DNA of 38,009 nucleotides from Clostridium sp. (GTDB lineage Bacteria; Bacillota; Clostridia; Acetivibrionales; Acetivibrionaceae): assembly GCA_012523755.1 (NCBI GenBank), contig JAAYTO010000209.1, positions 1 through 38,009 on the forward strand, in the 5' to 3' direction. Positions 27,684 to 36,689 of this stretch are shown one piece after another; the first letter of the stretch is position 1, and each line of letters begins with the position of its first letter. The translations under genes and the position numbers were made by a program. The notes beneath the pieces were generated by a model. That model was given only the letters and a program-made list of their open reading frames with translations. It was not told the origin of the DNA and did no database searches.

Positions 27684-28599
27684 TAAAAGTATTGATTTGA
27701 GTGTTGAGATAGCGGGAATAAAGTTTTCAAATCCTGTAATTGCAGCTTCCGGAACCTTTGGGTTTGGGAGAGAGTTTAGTAACTATATGGATCTTAATGC
27801 CCTTGGAGGTATATCGGTAAAAGGGCTTACCCTAGAAAAACGTCAGGGAAACAGACCGCCAAGGATTGCAGAAACCCCTGCGGGTATTTTAAATAGCGTG
27901 GGGCTTCAAAATCCCGGTGTTAAGGCATTTATTGAAGACGAGATTCCTTTTTTGAAAGGGTTTGATACAAAAATAATTGCCAATATTGCCGGAAACACTA
28001 TAGAAGAGTATTGCAGCATGGCCGATATGCTTTCGGATACGGGTATAGATGCCATTGAGCTTAATGTATCCTGTCCCAATGTAAAAAAGGGCTGTGTTGC
28101 CTTTGGAAACTCCGTAGAAGGTATAAGGGAGATTACCGGCAGGGTGAAAAAACACTGTAAAAAACCATTAATAGTCAAGCTTACTCCCAATGTTACCGAT
28201 ATAAAAGAAATAGCCCTAGCGGCAGAGGATGCCGGTGCTGATGCTGTGTCACTTATAAATACCCTTTTAGGCATGGCCATTGATGTTCACAGAAAAAGCC
28301 CCATCCTAGCCAATAATGTAGGAGGTCTTTCAGGACCGGCGGTTAAACCCATTGCGGTAAGGATGGTCTATGAGGTGGCAAAGGCGGTCAGGATTCCTGT
28401 GATCGGAATGGGGGGAATCTCCAGTGGAGAAGATGCCATAGAATTCATGCTTGCGGGAGCCAGTGCGGTGATGGTGGGAACGGCTAATTTTGTAAACCCA
28501 AGGGTCTGTGTTGATGTTGTAGAAGGAATAGAGCATTACCTTAAAAGGTATAACCATAGCAGTGTACATGAAATTATAGGAAAGTTACAAATATATTAG
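27676..28599 (+). CDS. pyrD: Dihydroorotate dehydrogenase, catalytic subunit type 1B
   Basis: 307 residues from ATG 27676 (the track begins one codon earlier at TTG). An FMN TIM-barrel enzyme that oxidises dihydroorotate to orotate. The catalytic Cys is in LNVSCPNVKKG (C133), which marks class 1 enzymes; FMN/phosphate segments VKLTPNVTD, GGISSGEDAIEFMLAGA and VMVGTANF are present. Overlap with pyrK and the PyrK iron-sulfur protein identify the NAD-dependent 1B form. It is the last pyr gene here; pyrE is not present. Confidence 0.96.
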   Translation: MTDKSIDLSVEIAGIKFSNPVIAASGTFGFGREFSNYMDLNALGGISVKGLTLEKRQGNRPPRIAETPAGILNSVGLQNPGVKAFIEDEIPFLKGFDTKIIANIAGNTIEEYCSMADMLSDTGIDAIELNVSCPNVKKGCVAFGNSVEGIREITGRVKKHCKKPLIVKLTPNVTDIKEIALAAEDAGADAVSLINTLLGMAIDVHRKSPILANNVGGLSGPAVKPIAVRMVYEVAKAVRIPVIGMGGISSGEDAIEFMLAGASAVMVGTANFVNPRVCVDVVEGIEHYLKRYNHSSVHEIIGKLQIY

Positions 28600-28658
28600 A
28601 GATGTTAAGGTTTTAATGATATAATGTAGTACAAGGAGTATACAAATACTTTGAAAGG

Positions 28659-29384
28659 GTGATAAAAATAAAGACTAGGGTTATATTTGTCCGTCATGCC
28701 GAGGCAGAAGGCAATGTCAACAGGGTTTTTCATGGCTGGACAGATTCAAGTATTACCGAAAAGGGTCATATTCAAGCAAAAAGGGTTGCTGAACGGTTTA
28801 AGGATGTGGATATTGATGTAATTTATTCAAGCAGTTTGAAAAGAACTCTTCAAACAGCTCAGTATATAGCAGATGTTAAGAACCTCCCGATAATCAGAAC
28901 AGATAAACTTAAGGAAATAAACGGTGGAGAATGGGAAGGAAAAAGGTGGGAAGAGCTTCCTGGTTTATGGCCAGATGCCTACGACAGCTGGGAAAACAGG
29001 CCTCACGACCATGAAATGCCCGGTGGAGAGACCATGGTGGACTTTCAAAAAAGATTGATCGACGAGGTAATGTATATTATAAAAAACAATAAGGGCAAAA
29101 ATATATGCATAGTTACCCATGGAACAGCATTAAGGACAATGATGTGCTATTTTTTGGGGATGGACTTTACCGAATTGATAAATATCAAATGGTATGACAA
29201 CACGTCTGTCAGTATTATAGATTATGAGGACGGCAAGTTTGATGTTGTGGCGGAAGGGGATATTTCTCATTTGGGAAAAGAGCTTTGCACCGTGTTAAAT
29301 CAGGAATGGTGGAATGAATACAATGAGAAATACCAGCAGAGAAATAAAAATCAGGTGTATGGAAATATCCGAACAAATCAATGA
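28659..29384 (+). CDS. Histidine phosphatase (phosphoglycerate mutase-like)
   Basis: 241 residues of the histidine phosphatase superfamily, cytoplasmic. The RHG-type motif appears as FVRHAEAEGN, with PGGETMVDFQKR and the second histidine in IVTHGTALR; GGEWEGKRWEELP is typical of PhoE/CobC-like members. The substrate cannot be predicted. The start is awkward: GTG 28659 overlaps AAAGGG, while the better AAGGAG at 28632-28637 lies 21 bases upstream. It stands between pyrD and the SbcD-like gene without overlap and may be its own unit. Confidence 0.8.
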   Translation: MIKIKTRVIFVRHAEAEGNVNRVFHGWTDSSITEKGHIQAKRVAERFKDVDIDVIYSSSLKRTLQTAQYIADVKNLPIIRTDKLKEINGGEWEGKRWEELPGLWPDAYDSWENRPHDHEMPGGETMVDFQKRLIDEVMYIIKNNKGKNICIVTHGTALRTMMCYFLGMDFTELINIKWYDNTSVSIIDYEDGKFDVVAEGDISHLGKELCTVLNQEWWNEYNEKYQQRNKNQVYGNIRTNQ

Positions 29385-29489
29385 AATATTTTTTTTAAAA
29401 GGTATATACTAAATTTGATTTATGTGTATATGAATGAAATATTTACTGTTGGAATTTAGAGGTATTCACTCCGGAAAGTAGGAAGGGTT

Positions 29490-30479
29490 ATGAAATTTCT
29501 TTTTTTTACAGACTCCCATATTAGAGGGACAACACCAAAAAATAGAAAAGACAATTTTTACAAGACGTTGAAGAACAAATTCCACGAAGTAAAGGATATT
29601 GCACAACGCCTGAATGTTGATTATATACTCCATGGGGGAGATTGGTTTGACAGACCTGATATTTCTCCTTCCATTGTCAGGGAGTTTGCTGTTATTCTAA
29701 AAGGATTCAAAAGACCTGTTTATACTGTGGCAGGCAATCATGATATCTATGGTCACAATCCCGATACCATTGGCAGGACAATGCTCGGACTTTTAGAGGG
29801 TACGGGCATTCTCAATCTAATTGGCTATGATGATGAAATAATTTTGAAAAAAGACGGGATAACCGTACAGCTTACCGGAAAGGCGTACAATTACGAAATA
29901 GACAGTGAACAATATAAAAAGTATTATGTCATAAGAAAGCAAGAAGGGGTGGATTATGCCATAAACATAGTTCACGGGATGCTTCTTCAAAAGCCGTTTT
30001 ATGAAGGCATACAGTACACGTTGATTGATGATTTAAAGGATACCGGAGCGGACATAACCTTTGCAGGTCATTATCACAGCGGTTTTGGGATAAAGAAAAT
30101 CGGCACCAGGTATTTTGTAAATCCCGGTAGCATTGTGAGGATATCCAGCAGTTTAGCAGAAATAGGCAGGAGACCCATGGTGGTTTATGCCAAGCTTGAC
30201 GAAGAGATATATATTGAAACAATAGAGCTTCAGACGGCTTTGCCGGGGGATGAAGTGCTGGACAGAGAGAAGCTTGAGGCTGCAAAGGACAGAACCGTAA
30301 AGCTTCATCAGTTTTATCAAAGTGTTACGGCCACGGGAGAGTACAAAAAAATTGATATTTCTGAACTAATTGAGGAAATAGCGGCAAATGACGAGTTGGG
30401 GCGTAATGTTAAGGAAGAGGCATTAAGAAGGATTGCCATTGCAAGGGAAAGTTTTTCTACAGGGCAGGATGAAGTATGA
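29490..30479 (+). CDS. SbcD/Mre11-like metallophosphoesterase
   Basis: 329-residue calcineurin-type phosphoesterase with all metal motifs in order: FTDSH (D8, H10), HGGDWFD, AGNHD, NIVHGM and FAGHYHSGFG. These provide the two-metal nuclease centre of SbcD/Mre11 proteins. The C-terminal capping region (about 240-329) is short. Its last four bases overlap the ATPase gene (ATGA), the typical sbcD-sbcC arrangement. It probably acts on DNA ends with that ATPase, but the partner is incomplete compared with SbcC, so calling it sbcD would overstate the case. Confidence 0.82.
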   Translation: MKFLFFTDSHIRGTTPKNRKDNFYKTLKNKFHEVKDIAQRLNVDYILHGGDWFDRPDISPSIVREFAVILKGFKRPVYTVAGNHDIYGHNPDTIGRTMLGLLEGTGILNLIGYDDEIILKKDGITVQLTGKAYNYEIDSEQYKKYYVIRKQEGVDYAINIVHGMLLQKPFYEGIQYTLIDDLKDTGADITFAGHYHSGFGIKKIGTRYFVNPGSIVRISSSLAEIGRRPMVVYAKLDEEIYIETIELQTALPGDEVLDREKLEAAKDRTVKLHQFYQSVTATGEYKKIDISELIEEIAANDELGRNVKEEALRRIAIARESFSTGQDEV

Positions 30480-31927
30480 TTAGGATTAACAGGGTAAAGA
30501 TTGAGAATTTTCAGTCACATGTGAATACGGAGCTTACCTTTGATAAGGGTTTGAATGTTATAGTAGGGCCTTCAGACCAGGGAAAGTCTGCGGTAGTCAG
30601 GGCTATAAAATGGGCTTTATATAACGAACCCCGGGGCACTGATTTTATCCGGCAGGGCACAAAATCTGCCAAGGTAGCCCTGGAACTGAGTAATGGTTAT
30701 ACCATTACCCGGGAAAGATCGCCGGGCAAAAATCGGTATGTCCTTGAAGACCCAGAGGGAAATGCAAGTATATTCGAAGGTTTTGGAAATGAAGTGCCTT
30801 TGGAGATCATCAAAGCCCATGGAATACCAAAAGTGGTTTTGGATACGGATGTCAGCTCCTGCATTAATATCGGAGGACAGCTTGAGGGACCTTTCATGTT
30901 GTCGAAATCCGGTTCTACACGGGCAAAAGCGATAGGCCGGCTGACGGGAATCCATATTATTGACAGGTCAATCAGGGATTGTATTACGGATATCAGAAGG
31001 GAAAATCAGACCTGTGACCGGGTCAGAAGTGAGATCGAAGATATTGATGAAAGGCTTAAAGATTATAATGATATAATTCAACTCGGTGAAAAACTCGATA
31101 AGGCACAGGAGTCTATTACCCGGATGGAAGCTTTATTAAAAAAGGTTGACACTCTTTTGGATAAAAAACAGCGTTTGGGAGTTATTGAAAGTGAATACAG
31201 TAAAACAGCGAAGATATTGGCCAAGCTGGATAAGCTCAATGAGTGTGATATATATATAAAAAGTGCTGAGTTATCTCTTCATAAAATGGAAAATATCGAG
31301 GGTATTAAGAAAAAATACAGCGATGTAACAAAAAGAGCAGGGGAAATAGAAAAAGTAATGGAGCAAACCACCAAGGTAAGTGAAGGAAAAGAGATTTTAG
31401 GCGTGATATTTGAGCACTCCGCGAAATTTGACAGGCTGAAAAAGATTCAAACGGAGCTTATTAAGATAAACCGTGAACTGGGCAGGGCAAAGGGTATCTT
31501 AGAAAAAACAAAGGATATCGAAAATCTCGAATTGATAATAAAAAGAATCCGTGACAGTGTACTAATCGAGTCAAAGCTTGCTCCGACAGCAAAGAGGTTA
31601 CTGTCTATTGAAAGGGAGATTAAAAGGCTTAAGGCCGTAATATCTTCCTATGAAAACGTGAGAGAATCCCAAAGCCTTATACTTTTAGCAGGGGAGAAAC
31701 TGGAAAATTTAAAGAGACTGGAAACTCTTAATAAAGACTATAAAGAAAAGATCGACAGCATAAGGGAGGGTATGAGGTTTCTTGAGGAAAAAAAGACGGA
31801 AATCAACCGATTACTCAAGGATTATACCACAGTATTAAGACAGAAGAAGGTATGTCCGTTATGCGGAAGTGATATAAAAGAGGAAAAGCTTGAGAATATT
31901 ATAAGGCATTATGAGGAGGTGCACTGA
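30476..31927 (+). CDS. Half-Rad50: N-terminal SMC/SbcC-like ATPase ending at a CxxC hook
   Basis: 483 residues. The N-terminus is a clear SbcC/Rad50/SMC lobe: IENFQSH, then Walker A GPSDQGKS at 31-38, then RAIKWALYNEP. A long charged helical region from about 170 to 455 looks like coiled coil. CPLCG at 460-464 matches the Rad50 zinc hook (CxxC), and the protein ends 19 residues later. The returning coiled coil and the C-terminal lobe with signature motif and Walker B are missing, and the frame closes normally with no sign of a frameshift into the next gene. It overlaps the SbcD-like gene by 4 bp and the following small gene by 1 bp. The missing lobe may come from another protein, or the ATPase may work differently. 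Confidence 0.78.
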   Translation: MIRINRVKIENFQSHVNTELTFDKGLNVIVGPSDQGKSAVVRAIKWALYNEPRGTDFIRQGTKSAKVALELSNGYTITRERSPGKNRYVLEDPEGNASIFEGFGNEVPLEIIKAHGIPKVVLDTDVSSCINIGGQLEGPFMLSKSGSTRAKAIGRLTGIHIIDRSIRDCITDIRRENQTCDRVRSEIEDIDERLKDYNDIIQLGEKLDKAQESITRMEALLKKVDTLLDKKQRLGVIESEYSKTAKILAKLDKLNECDIYIKSAELSLHKMENIEGIKKKYSDVTKRAGEIEKVMEQTTKVSEGKEILGVIFEHSAKFDRLKKIQTELIKINRELGRAKGILEKTKDIENLELIIKRIRDSVLIESKLAPTAKRLLSIEREIKRLKAVISSYENVRESQSLILLAGEKLENLKRLETLNKDYKEKIDSIREGMRFLEEKKTEINRLLKDYTTVLRQKKVCPLCGSDIKEEKLENIIRHYEEVH

Positions 31928-32178
31928 TGTCTGATTATGACAGGAAGCTCAATCGGATAAAAGAGAACCTGGACAAGGCAAATAACCTTAGAATACGGGC
32001 GGAGGCGAAGCTGGAACAGCTTAGCAGGCAAAAGGAGGATATTCTTTCAGAGCTTAAGGAACTGGGGGTGGAACCGGAAAATCTTGACAGTGAAATAAAA
32101 AAACTTAAGGATGAAATTGAAGATCTTATAACAAAAGCAGAAGAATTAATACCAGAAGAACTAATAAAAAACAATTGA
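31927..32178 (+). CDS. Small coiled-coil protein
   Basis: 83 residues, almost entirely charged heptad-like helix (for example KLEQLSRQKEDILSELKELG), with no ATPase motif. Its ATG overlaps the last base of the ATPase gene, and GAGGTG precedes it, so it is translationally coupled. It may pair with the half-Rad50 coiled coil and stand in for part of the missing returning arm. This is inference from order and composition; the family is not recognised. Confidence 0.65.
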   Translation: MSDYDRKLNRIKENLDKANNLRIRAEAKLEQLSRQKEDILSELKELGVEPENLDSEIKKLKDEIEDLITKAEELIPEELIKNN

Positions 32179-32203
32179 CATTTTCTTTTTAACAATGAAT
32201 AAT
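32175..32203 (+). promoter_or_regulatory. Putative promoter for rimO-pgsA
   Basis: A consensus TTGACA at 32175-32180, overlapping the stop of the coiled-coil gene, is followed after 17 bp by AATAAT. Confidence 0.5.
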
Positions 32204-32213
32204 GTAATTGAAT

Positions 32214-32241
32214 ATAATATTGTATATATAATATTGTATAT
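32214..32241. repeat. Perfect 14-bp tandem direct repeat before rimO
   Basis: ATAATATTGTATAT occurs twice head to tail (32214-32227 and 32228-32241) between the putative promoter and the rimO ribosome site. It could be an operator or simple AT-rich slippage. Confidence 0.7.
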
Positions 32242-32285
32242 AGACAATGCAATGAATATATTATAGCTTTGATGAGGTGTATATT

Positions 32286-33644
32286 TTGAATAAGAAAATA
32301 GGTGTTGTTTCACTGGGGTGTCCCAAAAATCTTGTTGATAGTGAAATAATGCTGGGATCACTAAAGAAAAAAGGTTTTGAAATTACAGGCGATAAAGAAG
32401 AGGCCAATGTCATAATAGTAAATACATGTGGTTTTATTGAATCCGCAAAAGAAGAATCAATAAATACCATCCTTGAAATGGCTGAGTATAAAAAAGGCAA
32501 ATGTAAGCTTTTGATAGTTACGGGTTGTCTCGTCCAAAGATACAGGGATGAGATAAAAAAGGAGATACCTGAGGTGGATTTTGTTGTCGGAGTCTCGGGT
32601 TACTGTGAGATAGCCGGAATTATTGACAAGGCTTATAATAGTGGCATTGAGGCCGTTTCTTCCAATGCTGTGTACTGTGATAATAACTGTGGTGTTGAGT
32701 ATCTTACAAATGACCGCTTGCTTTCCACAAATAAAGGATATGCATACTTAAAAATAGCTGAAGGATGCGATAATTGCTGTACTTACTGTGTTATTCCTTC
32801 CCTGCGGGGTTCCTATAGAAGCAGGAGCATGGAGGATATTGTTTGTGAGGCACAGTCCTTGGCGAAAAACGGGATAAAAGAAGTTATTCTGGTGGCTCAG
32901 GATGTAACGGTGTATGGCAGGGATCTCTATGGTGAAAAGAAACTGGTGGATTTAATCAGAAAAATCAGCGGCATTCAAGGGATTGAGTGGATTAGGCTTC
33001 TTTACTGCTATCCTGAGGAAATTGATGATGCATTGATAAAGGAAATTGCAGATAATCGCAAGGTTGTGAAGTATCTGGACATGCCCATTCAACATGCAAG
33101 CGATAAGATACTTAAGATGATGGGTAGAAGGGGAAACAGTGAAGACATTAAAAACACATTGGCAAAGCTCAGGTCTTCAATACCCCGCCTTGTTTTAAGA
33201 ACCTCTTTGATAGTGGGCTTTCCCGGGGAAGATGATAAGGACTTTAAAATTCTTTATGATTTTGTACGGGGATTTGAGTTCGACAGGCTTGGTGTGTTTA
33301 CCTATTCACGGGAAGAGGGGACACCTGCCTATAATTTAAAGCCGCAAATCAAAAAAAGTGTTAAAGATTCGAGAAGAAGTGATATAATGCAGATACAGAA
33401 GGAAATCACAGTAAGAAAGAATGAAGGCAGATTGAACAGGATATATAAAACCCTGGTAGAAGGTGTGGCTGACGACGGCATATTCTACTGCGGAAGAACC
33501 TATGCAGAAGCTCCGGATATTGATGGTTCAATCTTTTTCACAAGCCAGGAACCGTTAAAAATCGGGGGGTTTGTAAATGTAAAAATACTTAATGTTGATG
33601 ATTATGATTTAATAGGAGAGGTTATGAATGAATCTTCCAAATAA
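32286..33644 (+). CDS. rimO: Ribosomal protein uS12 methylthiotransferase
   Basis: 452 residues from TTG 32286, six bases after GAGGTG; the track's GTG 32277 overlaps that ribosome site. A radical-SAM methylthiotransferase that modifies an aspartate of ribosomal protein S12. The N-terminal UPF0004 domain begins VVSLGCPKNLVDSEIMLG, diagnostic of RimO over MiaB. The radical-SAM cluster is GCDNCCTYCVIPSLRG (C-x3-C-x2-C), and a C-terminal TRAM domain follows. pgsA overlaps its end by 17 bp. Confidence 0.95.
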   Translation: MNKKIGVVSLGCPKNLVDSEIMLGSLKKKGFEITGDKEEANVIIVNTCGFIESAKEESINTILEMAEYKKGKCKLLIVTGCLVQRYRDEIKKEIPEVDFVVGVSGYCEIAGIIDKAYNSGIEAVSSNAVYCDNNCGVEYLTNDRLLSTNKGYAYLKIAEGCDNCCTYCVIPSLRGSYRSRSMEDIVCEAQSLAKNGIKEVILVAQDVTVYGRDLYGEKKLVDLIRKISGIQGIEWIRLLYCYPEEIDDALIKEIADNRKVVKYLDMPIQHASDKILKMMGRRGNSEDIKNTLAKLRSSIPRLVLRTSLIVGFPGEDDKDFKILYDFVRGFEFDRLGVFTYSREEGTPAYNLKPQIKKSVKDSRRSDIMQIQKEITVRKNEGRLNRIYKTLVEGVADDGIFYCGRTYAEAPDIDGSIFFTSQEPLKIGGFVNVKILNVDDYDLIGEVMNESSK

Positions 33645-34242
33645 ACTGACTATATCAAGGATTTTGCTGGTACCTGTTTTTTTGTTAATTATTGTACCTA
33701 TTCCGGAATGGATAATAAACAGCAGTTTGCTCAGCTTCATGAGTTTCCAGCTTGAAGCGGTGAATAATTTTATTATAAATTACGGAAATTACATTGCAGC
33801 GTTTTTATTTTTTGTTGCTGCCAGTACCGATGGTTTGGATGGCTATATAGCCAGAAAAAGAAAACAGGTAACGAGGTTCGGAAAGTTTTTGGATCCTATA
33901 GCGGATAAGCTTTTGGTTGCGGCTGCCCTTATTGCTCTTGTGGAAAGAAATGAGTTGTCTTCGTGGGTTGCTGTTATTATTATCGGCAGGGAGTTTATGA
34001 TCACCGGGTTAAGGCTGGTGGCTGCCAGTGATGGGATAGTCATTGCTGCCAGCAAGTGGGGAAAAATAAAGACAGTCACTCAGATTGTAGCTATTTTGGC
34101 TGTGCTCATGAAATATTATGTTCACATGTTGTTCGGTTTTCCTCTTGAAAGGTATCTGATGTTTATTGCTATTGTAGTAACCATTTACTCTGCCTACGAT
34201 TATATTGTAAAAAACGCTCATGTTATTGATTACAATCAATAA
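33628..34242 (+). CDS. pgsA: CDP-diacylglycerol-glycerol-3-phosphate 3-phosphatidyltransferase
   Basis: 204-residue membrane enzyme of the CDP-alcohol phosphatidyltransferase family, making phosphatidylglycerophosphate. The family motif DG-x2-AR-x8-G-x3-D-x3-D is read in DGYIARKRKQVTRFGKFLDP and continues IADK. N-terminal NLPNKLTISRILLVP and several hydrophobic helices fit. The start codon lies inside the rimO end, using AGGAGAGG. A terminator hairpin overlaps its last codons. It is separate from the following minus-strand cassette. Confidence 0.95.
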   Translation: MNLPNKLTISRILLVPVFLLIIVPIPEWIINSSLLSFMSFQLEAVNNFIINYGNYIAAFLFFVAASTDGLDGYIARKRKQVTRFGKFLDPIADKLLVAAALIALVERNELSSWVAVIIIGREFMITGLRLVAASDGIVIAASKWGKIKTVTQIVAILAVLMKYYVHMLFGFPLERYLMFIAIVVTIYSAYDYIVKNAHVIDYNQ

Positions 34243-34260
34243 CAGCGGCGTTTTCTTTTT
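34210..34260 (+). terminator. Terminator after pgsA
   Basis: Inner stem GTTATTGATT / AATCAATAAC with outer pairing AAAACGC / GCGTTTT, followed by CTTTTT. The left arm and most of the hairpin overlap the last pgsA codons and its stop. Confidence 0.75.
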
Positions 34261-34415
34261 AGTTGGGTTATCATGAGGGAAAATGATTGAATGAGAATAA
34301 TCAATATATACTTTTTATAAAATAAATGATGTAGTAGGCTTTGTCAGAAGGAACAAGCATTATTTGTCAAAAAAATTCCTCTATACACTGTGAGCATATA
34401 GGGAAGAGCTGTCTA

Positions 34416-35033
34416 TTATTCAGAAACACCATACCAATATAGGATGTTTGGGTATAGTTTTGGATCGGGATTATCCAATATCCATTTTTCTAACTCAATA
34501 CAGTCCTCAATCGTAAGAAAACTACGTTCTTTGCCATTAAATTTTTCATTATTAACCTCTAGATATTTATCGTAAGCACTCATAATCTCAACAACATAAT
34601 TAAATACATCTTTATCTCCACCTGAACGATAGAAACTCATTAGGTCACGGAACTTAGCTTTTATTTCATCGTTTTCTTCAGTATAAAGACTGCATAATTC
34701 TTCTACTGTCACTGTGTATTTCGGTTTACATGCCAAATTAAATACTCGAATCCAAACTTCAAAGTATTCATCATATATATATAATCCGTTTATTTCTTTA
34801 GGTATAAAATAAATATCATCTCTTTTATTCGAATCTCTTTCGTCATATAATACACCTAATCGTTTGAATGATGCTATAAATAGCTTTTTATATGTTTCAT
34901 ATGACATTTCATACTCTTCCTTTCTATTAATTTGAGATCTATTCTTATAATCATGGGCGGCTATGCTCAAAAATCCAACCACTATAAGTGAAATTCCAAT
35001 TACAGCAAGAATTATTTTACTTTTATTAATCAT
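34416..35033 (-). CDS. Single-pass membrane protein, candidate immunity partner
   Basis: 205 residues from ATG 35033, five bases after GGGGG; the track start at 35051 is less well placed. An N-terminal hydrophobic segment (IILAVIGISLIVVGFLSI) is followed by a soluble acidic domain, probably outside the membrane. There is no lipobox. The gene overlaps the end of the 543-codon gene by eight bases, so the two are translated together. This last position in an LXG/YwqH-like cassette is where immunity genes often lie. The protein family is not recognised, so an immunity role is inference from order, overlap and membrane anchoring. Confidence 0.6.
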   Translation of the reverse strand: MINKSKIILAVIGISLIVVGFLSIAAHDYKNRSQINRKEEYEMSYETYKKLFIASFKRLGVLYDERDSNKRDDIYFIPKEINGLYIYDEYFEVWIRVFNLACKPKYTVTVEELCSLYTEENDEIKAKFRDLMSFYRSGGDKDVFNYVVEIMSAYDKYLEVNNEKFNGKERSFLTIEDCIELEKWILDNPDPKLYPNILYWYGVSE

Positions 35034-36657
35034 ATAAACCCCCAAAACCATTGTTTTTTATTTCTTTAGCATAACTTTTGATATCAGTAAGTCCTTGTTT
35101 ACAGTACCACTGGATAAATTTATCAAAATCATTACCCAAATCGTTGAGTTCCCCTGAAAGAGTTTTCTGAATAATATCCTCAGCAGTTAAATTGAATTCA
35201 AGTTCTTCTCCTTTAAAGTATTTATATGCCTCCAAGTGAAAGGATAATTGCTCAGGATCTATGAAACACATATTAAGTGTATATTCTCCTTCCGAATTCA
35301 TGATAACTGAACCACCGCAACCTAATGCAGTAAGAATATTACCAAGAACGAGTGTTTTTTTGATGCTGTCAATTTTGGCATTTGTCTCCATACCCTCAAT
35401 GTAAATATTTATTCCATCTAATGCTGATTGGCTAAGAGTCAATATAGTATCAGTGACTGGCTCCAACTCCGCAAAACCAAGAGCTACATCTCCAAGCGTT
35501 CCTATTCCTAAGAGAGCTAACTCCTGACCAATGTCTACTCTTAAGGTTTCAGAAGTTCTAATTACGCACCCATCAAGTTCTGTATCTAAGTTTGTTCCAA
35601 ATTCAAATACGTCAATAATTGTATCGATGGCAGATGTGGTCCGATAATTTGTCGAGGGATTATCCATATAGGGTTTGTCTGAACCATGGATTACTATTTG
35701 ATAGTCATTGGCACCGTTAGAATTCATATTGGGTTTTAGTTCAATATTTACTTTTCCCTTTTTACCCTCAAAAGATACATTTGCACCGCTTACATACATT
35801 TTATTAAATTGGGTAGCAAAAACATACAGAATATTAAAATCTGTTATGAGTTTTTTTAAATGATTATTATTTTGGTTATCGAAAAGTACATCAGGTGTAA
35901 TGTCATCCCTAAGGCGTTGTTCGTATATTTTTACCATTGCTTTGAATACATCGCTAACCCCATATTCCCATGTTCCAGAAGTTTCAATATGGGGAATATC
36001 AAAAGTGTACAAATTATTATTGTTTAGAAAGAATCCATCAGTGTATATATATGAATTCTCAATAAACTTTGCTTTTTGCTCATCATTCATCTCATTAAAT
36101 ATTTCAATTAGAGCTATATACATAGGAAGCGAAATTTCGGAAGGGTCTTTTTGCATTAATTCCCTGATATAATCATAATCGTACTCCCCGTCACCGTTAC
36201 CGTTTCTGATAATCGCCATGTAACTTAGAATTAGTAATTCTTCTGTTTTTGCACTTTTATCCGTTGTTAAATATGAATTTATCTTTTCTGTTGTAAAGGC
36301 TCCATGGGCAGGATCAATGACTTCAGACATTCTATCAATAAAGTTCTTTTGCTCTTTAACAGTCTCAATAAGGCTTTGAAAAATACTTTTATATGACTCA
36401 TCCACATATTGAACATCTTCAAAGATTTTATCAATATCTTCTTTTGCTGTGTCATTTTTATCTAGGATTTTCTTATGGTATTCGTCAATTTTATCAGTAT
36501 AATCTTGAATATCCAGCCATCCAACCCAATCTTGGAAATCATACCAACGGTCGCCAAGCCAGTCAGTAAAACCACACCATTCTTCATCGTTAATTTCGTC
36601 AATAGTATTATACAGTTCTTGTCTTGTCTCTTCTGAAAATTCTCTTTTTAATCCCAC
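35026..36657 (-). CDS. Large cassette protein, candidate type VII secretion effector of unknown activity
   Basis: 543 residues starting at GTG 36657 after GAGGGGAGG. The N-terminal 130 residues are helical and contain an unusual Trp-rich stretch (W27, W33, W38, W44, W47, with WCGFTDWLGDRWYDFQDW), then charged helices ending near SEVIDPAHGAF. The middle and C-terminal parts contain a strand-like region (KGKVNIELKPNMNSNGAND), a hydrophobic helical stretch near 385-430 and an acidic tail. There is no signal peptide and I recognise no toxin or nuclease domain. It follows three small helical genes and overlaps a membrane-protein gene, an order resembling LXG polymorphic-toxin loci. A structural or non-toxic role is possible. 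Confidence 0.55.
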   Translation of the reverse strand: MGLKREFSEETRQELYNTIDEINDEEWCGFTDWLGDRWYDFQDWVGWLDIQDYTDKIDEYHKKILDKNDTAKEDIDKIFEDVQYVDESYKSIFQSLIETVKEQKNFIDRMSEVIDPAHGAFTTEKINSYLTTDKSAKTEELLILSYMAIIRNGNGDGEYDYDYIRELMQKDPSEISLPMYIALIEIFNEMNDEQKAKFIENSYIYTDGFFLNNNNLYTFDIPHIETSGTWEYGVSDVFKAMVKIYEQRLRDDITPDVLFDNQNNNHLKKLITDFNILYVFATQFNKMYVSGANVSFEGKKGKVNIELKPNMNSNGANDYQIVIHGSDKPYMDNPSTNYRTTSAIDTIIDVFEFGTNLDTELDGCVIRTSETLRVDIGQELALLGIGTLGDVALGFAELEPVTDTILTLSQSALDGINIYIEGMETNAKIDSIKKTLVLGNILTALGCGGSVIMNSEGEYTLNMCFIDPEQLSFHLEAYKYFKGEELEFNLTAEDIIQKTLSGELNDLGNDFDKFIQWYCKQGLTDIKSYAKEIKNNGFGGLYD

Positions 36658-36689
36658 AAACTTTGTCCTCCCCTCAGGTTATTGTGGAT

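Noticed and set aside
30476-32178. Frameshift splitting one full-length SbcC into two genes
   Set aside because: The following 83-codon gene is only coiled coil with its own start and ribosome site and has no C-terminal ATPase lobe, so joining the frames would not restore SbcC.
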